Assembly (NCBI GenBank): GCA_946800325.1
Contig: OX326959.1
Span: forward strand, 18,506,862-18,570,861
Length of the DNA stretch: 64,000 bases
Direction: 5' to 3'
Source: Luzula sylvatica
Lineage: Eukaryota > Streptophyta > Magnoliopsida > Poales > Juncaceae
Below the pieces are notes generated by a model. That model was not told where the DNA came from. It worked only from the letters and a program-made list of their open reading frames with translations, and did no database searches. How positions within the stretch are numbered: the first letter of the stretch is position 1; each line of letters starts with the position of its first letter. Positions 44,301 through 56,300 of this stretch are shown here, in pieces. The translations under genes and the position numbers were made by a program.

Positions 44301-47300
44301 AGGGGGGGGGGGGGTAGGCGGTAAAAATCTCCAATGGGGGGGTAGGGTTAAAAATCTCCAAAGGGGGGGTAGGGTGTAAAAATCTCCAAAGGGGGGGTAG
44401 GGGGTAAAAATCTCCAAAGGGGCGGTAGGGGGTAAAAATCTCCAAAGGGGCGGTAGGGGGTAAAAATTTCCAAAGGGTGGGGGTAGGGGGGAAAAATCTC
44501 CCAAGGGTGGGGGTAGGGGGTAAAAATCTCCAAAGGGGGGGTAGAGGGTAAAAATCTCCAAAGGGGGGGGGAGGGGGCAAAAAATCTCCAAAGGGGGGGT
44601 AGGGGGTAAAAATCTCCAAAGGGGGGGTGAAAATCTCCAAAGGGGGGGGGGGGGGGGGAGGGCGTAAAAATATCCAAAGAGGGGGTAGGGGGTAAAAATC
44701 TCTAAAGGGGGGGTAGGGGGTAAAAATCTCCAAAGGGGGGGGGGGGGTAGGGGTAAAAATCTCTAAAGGGGGGGGGGGGGGTAGGGGGTAAAAATCTCCA
44801 AAGGGGGGGGGGGGGGGGGGTAGGGGTAAAAATCTCCAAAGGTAGGGGGTAAAAATCTCCAAAGGGGGGGTAGGGGTAAAAATCTTCAAAGGGGGGGGTA
44901 GGGGGTAAAAATCTCCAAGGGGGTGGGGTAGGGGGTGAAAATCTCCAAAGGGGGGGGGGGGGGGGGGGGTAGGGGGTAAAAATCTCCAAAGGGGGGGTAG
45001 GGGGTAAATATATCAAAAGGGGGGTAAGGGGTAAAAATCTCCCAAGGGGGGGGGGGGGGGGGGTAGGGGGTAAAAATATCCAAAGGGGGGGTTGGGGGTA
45101 AAAATCTCTAAAGGGGGGGTAGGGGGTAAAAATCTCCCAAGGGGGGGTAGGGGGTAAAAATCTCTAAAGGGGGGGTAGGGGGTAAAAATCTCCAAAGGGG
45201 GGGTTGGGGGTAAAAATCTCTAAAGGGGGGGTAGGGGGTAAAAATCTCCCAAGGGGGGGTAGGGGGTAAAAATCTCCAAAGGGGGGGTAGGGGGTAAAAA
45301 TATCCAAGGGGGGGGGGGGGGGGGGGGGGGGTAGGGGGTAAAAATCTCCAAAGGGGGGGGTAGGGGGTAAAAATCTCCAAAGGGGGGGTAGGGGGTAAAA
45401 ATCTCCAAAGGGGGGGTAGGGGGTTAAAATCTCCAAAGGGGGGGGGTAGGGGTAAAAATCTCCAAAGGGGGGGGTAGGGGGTAAATATCTCGAAAAGGGT
45501 GGGTAGGGGGTAAAAATCTCCAAAGGGGGGGTAGGTGGTAAAAATCTGCAAAGGGGCGGTAGGGGGTAAAAATATCCAAAGGGGGGGTAGGGTAAAAATC
45601 TCCAAAGGGGGGGTAGGGGGTAAAAATCTCGAAAGGTGGGGTAGGGCGTAAAAATCTCCAAAGGGGGGGTAGGGGGTAAAAATCTCCAAAGGGGGGGGGG
45701 GGGGTAGGGGGTAAAAATCTCCAAAGGGGGGTAGGGGGTAAAAATCTCCAAAGAGGGGGGGGGGGGTAGGGGGTAAATATATCCAAAGGGGGGGTAGGGG
45801 GTAAAAAGCTCCAAAGGGGGGGTAAAAATCTCCAAAGGGGGGGGGGGGGGGGGGGGGTAGGGCGTAAAAATATCCAAAGAGGGGGTAGGGGGTAAAAATC
45901 TCTAAAGGGGGGGTAGGGGGTAATAATCTTCAAAGGGGGGGGGGGGGGGTAGGGGTAAAAATCTCTAAAGGGGGGGGTAGGGGGTAAAAATCTCCAAAGG
46001 GGGGGGGGGGGGTAGGGGTAAAAATCTCCAAAGGGGGGGGTAGGGGTAAAAATCTCCAAAGGTAGGGGGTAAAAATCTCCAAAGGGGGGGTAGGGGGTAA
46101 AAATCTTCAAAGGGGGGGTAGGGGGTAAAAATCTCCAAGGGGGGGGGGGGGGGGGGGGGGTAGGGGGTAAAAATATCCAAAGGGGGGGTTGGGGGTAAAA
46201 ATCTCTAAAGGGGGGGGGGGGGGGGGGCGGGTAGGGGGTAAAAATCTCCCAAGGGGGGGTAGGGGGTAAAAATCTCTAAAGGGGGGGTAGGGGGTAAAAA
46301 TCTCCAAAGGGGGGGTTGGGGGTAAAAATCTCTAAAGGGGGGGTAGGGGGTAAAAATCTCCCAAGGGGGGGTAGGGGGTAAAAATCTCCAAAGGGGGGGT
46401 AGGGGGTAAAAATATCCAAGGGGGGGGCGGGGGGGGGGGGGTAGGGGGTAAAAATCTCCAAAGGGGGGGGTAGGGGGTAAAAATCTCCAAAGGGGGGGGG
46501 GGGGTAGGGGGTAAAAATCTCCAAAGGGGGGGTAGGGGTTAAAAATCTCCAAAGGGGGGGTAAGGGGCAAAATCGCTAAGGGGGGATAGGGGGTAAAAAT
46601 CTCCAAAGGGGGGGGTAGGGGTAAAAATCTCCAAAGGGGGGGTAGGGGGTAAAAATATCCAAAGGGGGGTAGGGGGTAAAAATCTTCAAAGGGGGGGGGG
46701 GGGGTGGGGGGGGGGTAGGGGGTAAAAATCTCCAAAGGGGGGGGGGGGGGGGTAGGGGGTAAAAATCTCCAAAGGGGGGGGGGGGGTAGGGGGTAAAAAT
46801 CTCCAAAGGGGGGGTAGGGTATAAAAATCTCCAAAAGGGGGGGTAGGGGGTAAAAATCTCGGAAGGGGGGGGGGGGGGGGGGGGTAGGGAGTAAAAATCT
46901 CCGAAGGGGGGGGGGGGGTAGGGGGTAAAAATCTCCAAAGGGGGGGTAGGGGGTAAAAATCTCCAAAGGGGCGGTAGGGGGTAAAAATTTCCAAAGGGTG
47001 GGGGTAGGGGGGAAAAATCTCCCAAGGGTGGGGGTAGGGGGTAAAAATCTCCAAAGGGGGGGTACAGGGTAAAAATCTCCAAAGGGGGGGGGGGGGAGGG
47101 GGCAAAAATCTCCAAAGGGGGGGTAGGGGGTAAAAATCTCCAAAGGGGGGGTAGGGGGTAAAAATCTCCAAAGGGGGGGGGGGGGGGGGGGTAGGGTGTA
47201 AAAATATCCAAATGGGGGTAGGGGTAAAAATTCCAAAGGGGGGTAGGCGGTAAAAATCTCGGAAGGGGGGGTAGGGTGTAAAAATCTCGGAAGGGGTGGT

Positions 47301-50300
47301 AGGGGGGGGGGGGGGGGGGGGGGGGGGTAGGGGTAAAGATCTCCAAAGGGGAGGTAGGGGTAAAAATCACCAAAGGGGGGGTAGGGGTAAAAATCTCCAA
47401 AGGGGGGGTCGGGGTAAAAATCTCCAAAAGGGGGGTAGGGGGTAAAAATATCCAAAGGGGGGCAGGGGGTAAAAATCTCTAAAGGGGGGGGGGGGTAGGG
47501 GAGAAAAATCTCCCAAGGGGGGGGTAGGGGGTAAAAATATCCAAAGGAGGGGTAGGGGGTAAAAATATCCAATGGGGGGGTAGGGGGTAAAAATATCCAA
47601 TGGGGGGGTAGGGTGTAAAAATCTCAAAAGGGGGGGGGGGGTAGGGGGTAAAGATTTCCAAAGGGGGGTACGGGTAAAAATCTCCAAAGTGTGGGTAGGG
47701 GGTAAAAATCTCCAAAGGGGGGGGGGGGGGGGGGTAGGGGGTAAAAATCTTCAAAGGGGGGGGGGGTAAAAATCTCCAAAGGGGGGGGAGGGGTAAAAAT
47801 CTCCAATGGGGGGGTAGGGGTGAAAATCTCCAAAGGGGGGTAGGGGGTAAAAATCTTCAAAGGGGGGGGGGGGGGGGGGGGGGGGTAGGGGGTAAATATC
47901 TCCAAAGGGGGGGTACGGGGTAAAAATCTCCAAAGGGGGGGGGGTAGGGGTAAAAATCTCTAAAGGGGGGGGGGGTAGGGGTAAAAATCTCTAAAGGGGG
48001 GGTAGGGGGTAAAAATCTCCAAAGGGGGGGGGGGGGGTAGGGGTAAAAATCTCCAAAGGGGGGGTAGGGGTAAAAATCTCCAAAGGTAGGGGGTAAAAAT
48101 CTCCAAAGGGGGGGGGTAGGGCGTAAAAATATCCAAAGAGGGGGTAGGGGGTAAAAATCTCTAAAGGGGGGGTAGGGGGTAAAAATCTCCAAAGGGGGGG
48201 GGGGGGGTAGGGGTAAAAATCTCTAAAGGGGGGGTAGGGGTTAAAAATCTCCAAAGGGGGGGGGGGGGGGTAGGGGTAAAAATCTCCAAAGGTAGGGGGT
48301 AAAAATCTCCAAAGGGGGGGTAGGGGGTAAAAATCTTCAAAGGGGGGGTAGGGGGTAAAAATCTCCAAGGGGGGGGGGGGGGGGGGGGGTAGGGGGTGAA
48401 AATCTCCAAAGGGGGGGTAGGGGGTAAAAATCTCCAAAGGGGGGGGGTAGGGGGTAAATATATCAAAAGGGGGGTAAGGGGTAAAAATCACCCAAGGGGG
48501 GGGGGGGGTAGGGGGTAAAAATATCCAAAGGGGGGGTTGGGGGTAAAAATCTCTAAAGGGGGGGGGGGGGTAGGGGGTAAAAATATCCAAAGGGGGGGTT
48601 GGGGGTAAAAATCTCTAAAGGGGGGGGGGGTGTATGGGGTAAAAATCTCCCAAGGGGGGGTAGGGGGTAAAAATCTCTAAAGGGGGGGGGGGGGGTAGGG
48701 GGTAAAAATCTCCAAAGGGGGGGTTGGGGGTAAAAATCTCTAAAGGGGGGGTAGGGGGTAAAAATCTCCCAAGGGGGGGTAGGGGGTAAAAATCTCCAAA
48801 GGGGGGGTAGGGGGTAAAAATATCCAAAGGGGGGGTAGGGGGTAAAAATCTCCAAAGGGGGGGTAGGGGGTAAAAATCTCCAAAGGGGGGGTAGGGGTAA
48901 AAATCTCCAAAGGGGGGGTAAGGGGCAAAAATCGCTAAGGGGGGGTAGGGGGTAAAAATCTCCAAAGGGGGGGTAGGGGTAAAAATCTCCAAAGGGGGGG
49001 GGGGGGGGGTAGGGGGTAAATATCTTGAAAAGGGGGGTAGGGGGTAAAAATCTCCAAAGGGGGGGTAGGGGGTAAAAATCTTCAAAGGGGGGGTAGGGGG
49101 TAAAAATCTCCAAAGGAGGGGTAGGGGGTAAAAATCTCCAAAGGGGGGGGGGGGGTAGGGGTAAAAATATCCAAAGGGGGGGTAGGGGGTAAAAATCTCC
49201 AAAGGGGGGGTAGGGGTAAAAATCTCCAAAGGGGGGGTAGGGGGTAAAAATCTCCAAAGGGGGGGTAGGTGGTAAAAATCTTCAAAGGGGGGTAGGGGGT
49301 AAAAATCTACAACGGGTGGGTAGGGGGTAAAAATATCCAAAGGGGGGTAGGGGGTAAAAATTTTCAAAGGGGGGTAGGGGGTAAAAATATCCAAAGGGGG
49401 GGTAGGGGGTAAAAATCTCCAAAGGGGGGGTGGGGGGTAAAAATCTTCAAAGGGGGGGTAGGGGGTAAAAATCTTCAAAGGGGGGGTAGGGGTAAAAATC
49501 TCCAAAGGGGGGGTAGGGGTAAAAATCTCCAAAGGGGGGGTAGGGGGTAAAAATCTCTAAAGGGGGGGTACGGGGTAAAAATCTCCAAAGGGGGGGTAGG
49601 GGTAAAAATCTCCAAAGGGGGGGTAGGGGGTAAAATCCTCCAAAGGGGGGGTAGGGGGTAAAAATCTTCAAAGGGGGGGGGGGGGGGGGGGGGGGATAGG
49701 GGGTAAAAATCTCCAAAGGGGGGGTAGGGGGTAAAAATCTCCAAAGGGGGGGGTAGGGGGTAAAAATCTCCCAAGGGGGGGTTGGGGGTAGAGTTCTCCA
49801 AAGGGGGGGTAGGGGGTAAAAATCTCCCAAGGGGGGGTTGGGGGTAGAGTTCTCCAAAGGGGGGGTAGGGGTAAAAATCTCCAAAGGGGGGGGTAAAAAT
49901 CTTCAAAGGGGGGGGGGGGGGGGGGGAGGGGGCGGGGGTAGGGGGTAAAAATCTCCACAGGAGGGGTAGGGGGTAAAAATCTCCAAAGGGGGGGTAGGGG
50001 GTAAAAATCTCCCAAGGGGGGATAGGGGGTAAAGTTCTCCAAAGGGGGGTAGGGGTTAAAATCTCCAAAGGAGGGGTAGGGGTAAAAATCTCCAAAGGGG
50101 GGGGTAGGGGTAAAAATCTCCAAAGGGGGGGTAGGGGGTAAAAATCTCCAAAGGGGGGGGGGGGGGGGGGGGGGGGGGTAGGGGTAAAAATCTCCAAAGG
50201 GGGGGTAGGGGGTAAAAATCTTCAAAGGGGGGGGTAGGGGGTAAAAATCTCCAAAGGGGGGGTAGGGGGTAAAAATATCCAAAGGGGGGTAGGGGGGTAA

Positions 50301-53300
50301 AAATCTCTAAAGGGGGGGGCGGGGGGTAGGGGGTAAAAATCTCCCAAGGGGTGGTAGGGGGTAAAATTCTCCAAAGGGGGGGTAGGGGGTAAAAATCTCC
50401 AAAGGGGGTGGGGGAGGGGGTAAATATCTCCAAAGGGGGGGGGGGGGGGGTAGGGGGTAAAAATCTTCAAAGGGGGGGGGGGGGGTAGGGGGTAAAAATC
50501 TTCAAAGGGGGGGGTAGGGGGTAAAAATCTCCAAAGGGGGGGTAGGGGTAAAAATCTCCAAAGGGGGGGTAGAGGGTAAAAATCTCTAAACGGGGGGTAC
50601 GGGTAAAAATCTCCAAAGGGGGGTACGGGGTAAAAATCTCCAAAGGGGGGGTAGGGGTAAAAATCTCCAAAGGGGGGTGTAGGGGGTAAAATCCTCCAAA
50701 GGGGGGGTAGGGGGTAAAAATCTCCAAAGGGGGGGTAGGGTTAAAAATCTCCAAAGGGGGGGTAGGGGGTAAAAATCTCAAAAGGGGGGTAGGGGGTAAA
50801 AATCTTCAAAGGGGGGGGGGGGGGGGTAGGGGTAAAAATCTCCAAAGGGGGGGGGGGGGGGTAGGGGGTAAAAATCTCCAAAGGGGGGGGGGGGTAGGGG
50901 GTAAAAATATCAAAAGGGGGGTAGGGGGTAAAAATCTCTAAAGGGGGGGGGGGGGGGGTAGGGGTAAAAATCTCCAAAGGGGGGGGGGGGGGGTAGGGGT
51001 AAAAATCTCCAAAGGGGGGGTAGGGGTAAAAATCTCCAAAGGGGGGGTAGGGGGTAAAAATCTCCAAAGTGGGGGTAGGGGGTAAAAATCTTCAAAGGAG
51101 GGGGGGGGGGGGGGTAGGGGGTAAAAATCTCCAAAGGGGGGGTAGGGGGTAAAAATATCCAAAGGGGGGTAGGGGGTAAAAATATCCAAAGGGGGGGTAG
51201 GGGGTAAAAATCTCCAAAGGGGGGGTAGGGGTAAAAATCTCCAAAGGGGGGGTAGGGGGTAAAAATCTCCAAAGGGGGGGCAGGTGGTAAAAATATCCAA
51301 AGGGGGGGTAGGGGGGAAAAATATCCAAAGGGGGGGTAGGGGGTAAAAATCTCCAAAGGGGGGGGTAGGGGGGAAAAATCTTCAAAGGGGGGGTAGGGGG
51401 TAAAAATCTTCAAAGGGGGGGTAGGGGGTAAAAATCTCCAAAGGGGGGTAGGGGGTAAAAATATCCAAAGGGGGGTAGGGGGTAAAAATCTCCAAAGGGG
51501 GGTAGGGGGTAAAAATCTCCAAAGGGGGGGGGGGGGTAGGGGGTAAAAATATCCAAATGGGGGGTAGGGGGTAAAAATCTCTAAAGGGATGGGGGGGTAG
51601 GGGTTAAAAATCTCCAAAGGGGGGGTAGGGGTAAAAATCTCCAAAGGGTGGGTAGGGGTAAAAATCTCCAAAGGGGGTGGGGGGGTAGGGTGTAAAAATA
51701 TCCAAAGGGGGGGTAGGGGTAAAAATCTCCAAAGGGGGGGGGTAGGGGGTAAAAATCTCCAAAGGGGGGGGGGGGGGTAGGGGGTAAAAATATCAAAAGG
51801 GGGGTAGGGGGTAAAAATCTCTAAAGGGGGGGGGGGGGGGGTAGGGGTAAAAATCTCCAAAGGGGGGGGGGGGGGGGTAGGGGTAAAAATCTCCAAAGGG
51901 GGGGGGGGGGGTAGGGGTAGAAATCTCTAAAGGGGGGGGGGGGGGGTAGGGGGTAAAAATCTCCAAAGGGGGGGGTAGGGGATAAAAATCTTCAAGGGGG
52001 GGGTAGGGGGTAAAAATCTCCAAAGGGGGGGTAGGGGGTAAAAATCTCCAAAGGGGGGGGTAGGGGTAAAAATCTCCAAAGCGGGGGTAGGGGGTAAAAA
52101 TCTCTAAAGGGGGGGTAGGGGGTAAAAATCTCCAAAGGGGGGGGTAGGGGTAAAAATCTCCAAAGGGGGGGCGGGGGTAGGGGTAAAAATCTCCAAAGGA
52201 GGGGTAGGGGGTAAAAATCTTCAAAGGGGGGGGGGGGGTAGGGGGTAAAAATCTCCGAAGGGGTGGTAGGGGGTAAAAATCTCCAAAGGGGGGGGGGGGG
52301 GGGGTAGGGGGTAAAAATATCCAAAGAGGGGGTAGGGGGTAAAAATCTCTAAAGGAGGGGTAGGGGGTAAAAATCTCCCCAGGGGGGGTAGGGGGTAAAG
52401 ATCTCCAAAGGGGGGGTAGGGGTAAAAATCTCCAAAGGGGGGGTAGGGGTAAAAATCTCCAAAGGGGGGGGGGGGGGGGGTAGGGGTAAAAATCTCCAAA
52501 GGGTGGGTAGGGGGTAAAAATCTCTTAAGGGGGGGTAGGGGGTAAAAATCTCCAAAGGGGGGGTAGGGGAAAAAATCTCCAAAGGGGGGGTAGGGGGTAA
52601 AAATCTCCAAAGGGGGGTATGGGGTAAAAATCTTCAAAGGGGGGGGGGGGGGGGTAGGTGGTAAAAATATCCAAAGGGGGGTAGGGGTCAAAAATCTCTA
52701 AAGGGGGGGGGGGGGGGGGGGGGGTAGGGGGTAAAAATCTCCAAAGGGGGGGGGGGGGTAGGGGGTAAAAATTTTCAAAGGGGGGGTAGGGGGTAAAAAT
52801 CTCCAAAGGGGGGGGGGGGGGGGGTAGGGGGTAAAAATCTCCAAAGGGGGGGGGGGGTAGGGGTAAAAATCTCCAAAGGGGGGGTAGGGGTAAAAATCTC
52901 CAAAGGGGGGTAGGGGGTAAAAATCTCCATTGGGGGGGTAGGGGGTAAAAATCTTCAAAGGGGGGTCGGGGGTAAAAATCTCCAAAGGGGGAGGGGGTAG
53001 GGGTAAAAATCTCCAAAGGAGGGGTAGGCGGTAAAAATCTTCAAAGGGGGGGGGGGGGTAGGGGGTAAAAATCTCCAAAGGGGTGGTAGGGGGTAAAAAT
53101 CTCCAAAGGGGGGGGGGGGGGGGTAGGGGGTAAAAATATCCAAAGAGGGGGTAGGGGGTAAAAATCTCTAAAGGGGGGGTAGGGGGTAAAAATCTCCCCA
53201 GGGGGGGTAGGGGGTAAAGATCTCCAAAGGGGGGGTAGGGGTAAAAATCTCCAAAGGGGGGGTAGGGCTAAAAATCTCCAAAGGGGGGGGGGGGGCGGGG

Positions 53301-56300
53301 TAAAGTTCTCCAAAGGGGGGGTAGGGGGTAAAAATCTCTAAAGGGGGGGTAGGGGGTAAAAATCTCCAAAGGGTGGGTAGGGGTAAAAATCTCCAAAGGG
53401 GGGGTAGGGGTAAAAATCTCCAAAGGGGGGGTAGGGGTAAAAATCTCCAAAGGGGGGGTAGGGGGTAAAAATCTCCCAAGGGGGGGGGGGGGGGTAGGGG
53501 GTAAAAATCTCCAAAGGGTGGGTAGGGGTAAAAATCTCCAAAGGGGGGGTAGGGGTAAAAATCTCCAAAGGGGGGGTAGGGGTAAAAATCTCCAAAGGGG
53601 GGGTAGGGGGTAAAAATCTCCGAAGGGGTGGTAGGGGCTAAAAATCTCCCAAGGGGGGGTAGGGGGTAAAGTTCTCCAAAGGGGGGGTAGGGGGTAAAAA
53701 TCTCTAAAGGGGGGGTAGGGGGTAAAAATCTCCAAAGGGTGGGTAGGGGTAAAAATCTCCAAAGGGGGGGTAGGCGGTAAAAATCTCCAAAGGAGGGGGT
53801 AGGGGGTAAAAATCTTCAAAGCGGGGGTAAGGGGTAAAAATCTCCAAAGGGGGGGTAGGGGTAAAAATCTCCAAAGGGGGGGTAGGGGGTAAAAATCTCC
53901 AAAGGGGGGGTAGGGGGTAAAAATCTTCAAAGGGGGGCGTAGGGGGTAAAAATCTCCAAAGGGGGGGGGGGGGGGGGGGGTAGGGGGTAAAAATCTCGAA
54001 AGGGGGGTAGGGGGTAAAAATCTCCAAAGGGGGGTAGGGGTAAAAATCTCCAAAGGGGGGGGGGGTAGGGTGTAAAAATCTCTAAAGGGGGGGTAGGGGG
54101 TAAAAATCTCTAAAGGGGGGTAGGGGTAAAAATCTCCAAAGGGGGGGGGGGGGGGGGGGTAGGGGTAAAAATCTCCAAAGGTAGGGGGTAAAAATCTCCA
54201 AAGGGGGGGTAGGGGGTAAAAATCTTCAAAGGGGGGGTAGGGGTAAAAATCTCCAAAGCGGGGGTAGGGGGTAAAAATCTCGAAAGGGGGGGGGGGTAGG
54301 GGGTAAAAATCTCCAAAGGGGGGGGGGGGTAGGGGTAAAAATCTCCAAAGGGGGGGTAGGGGGTAAAAATTTTCAAAGGGGGGGTAGGGGGTAAAAATCT
54401 TCAAAGGGGGGTAGGGGGTAAAAATCTCCAAAAGGGGGGGGGTGTAGGGGTAAAAATCTCCAAAGGAGGGGTAGGGGGGAAAATCTTCAAGGGGGGGGGG
54501 GGGGGGGGGGGTAGGGGGTAAAAATCTCCAAAGGGGTGGTAGGGGGTAAAAATCTCCAAAGGGGGGGGGGGGGGTAAGGGGTAAAAATATCCAAAGAGGG
54601 GGTAGGGGGTAAAAATCTCTAGAGGGTGGGTAGGGGGTAAAAATCTCCCCAGGGGGGGTAAGGGGTAAAGATCTCCAAAGGGGGGGTAGGGGTAAAAATC
54701 TCCAAAGGGGGGGTAGGGGTAAAAATCTCCAAAGGGGGGGGGGGGGGTAGGGGTAAAAATCTCCGAAGGGTGGGTAGGGGGTAAAAATCTCTAAAGGGGG
54801 GGGGGGGGGGGGTAGGGGGTAAAAATCTCCAAAGGGGGGGTACGGGAAAAAATCTCCAAAGGGGGGGTAGGGGTTAAAAATCTCCAAAGGGGGGGTAGGG
54901 GGTAAAAATCTTAAGGGGGTGGGGGGTAGGGGGTAAAAATATCCAAAGGGGGGTAGGGTGTAAAAATCTCTAAATGGGGGGGGGGGGGGGTAGGGGGTAA
55001 AAATCTCCAAAGGGGGGGTAGGGGGTAAAAATATCCAAAGGGGGGGGGGGGGGGGGGGTTGGGGGTAAAAATCTCCAAAGCGGGGGTAGGGGGTAAAAAT
55101 CTTCAAAGGGGGGGGGGGGGGGGGGGGGGGGGTAGGGGGTAAAAATCTCCGAAGGGGTGGTAGGGGGTAAAAATCTCCCAAGGGGGGGGGGGGTAGGGGG
55201 TAAAGTTCTCCAAAGGGGGGGTAGGGGTTAAAATCTCCAAAGGGGGGGTAGGGGTAAAAATCTCCAAAGGGGGGGTAGGGGTAAAAATCTCCAAAGGGGG
55301 GGTAGGGGGTAAAAATCTCCCAAGGGGGGGTAGGGGTAAAAATCTCCAAAGGTAGGGGGTAAAAATCTCCAAAGGGGGGGTAGGGGGTAAAAATCTTCAA
55401 AGGGGGGGTAGGGGGTAAAAATCTCCGAAGGGGTGGTAGGGGGTAAAAATCTCCCAAGGGGGGGTAGGGGGTAAAGTTCTCCAAAGGGGGGGTAGGGGGT
55501 AAAAATCTCCAAAGGGTGGGTAGGGGTAAAAATCTCCAAAGGGGGGGTAGGGGGTAAAAATCTCCAAAGGAGGGGTAGGGGGTAAAAATCTTCAAAGGGG
55601 GGGTAAGGGGTAAAAATCTCCAAAGGGGGGGTAGGGGTAAAAATCTGCAAAGGGGGGGTTGGGGGTAAAAATCTTCAAAGGGGGGCGTAGGGGGTAAAAA
55701 TCTCCAAAGGGGTGGGTAGGGTGTAAAAATCTTCAAAGGGGGGCGTAGGGGGTAAAAAATCTCCAAAGGGGGGGGGGGGTAGGGGGTAAAAATCTCGAAA
55801 GGGGGGTAGGGGGTAAAAATGTCCAAAGGGGGTAGGGGTAGGGCGTAGAAATCTCTAAAGGGGGGGTAGGGGGTAAAAATCTCTAAAGGGGGGGTAGGGG
55901 GTAAAAATCTCCAAAGGGGGGGTAGGGGTAAAAATCTCCAAAGGGGGGGGGGGGGGGGGGTAGGGGTAAAAATCTCCAAAGGGGGGGGGAGGGGGTAGGG
56001 GTAAAAATCTCCAAAGGTAGGGGGTAAAAATCTCCAAAGGGGGGGTAGGGGGTAAAAATCTTCAAAGGGGGGTAGGGGGTAAAAATCTCCAAAGGGGGGT
56101 AGGGGGTAAAAATATCCAAAGGGGGGTAGGGGGTAAAAATCTCTAAAGGAGGGGTAGGGGGTAAAAATCACCAAAGGGGGGGGGGGGGGGGGTAGGGGGT
56201 AAAAATCTCCAAAGGCGGGGGGGGGGGGGGGGGGGGGGTAGGGGGTAAAAATATCCAAAGGGGGGGTTGGGGGTAAAAATCTCTAAAGGGGGGGTAGGGG

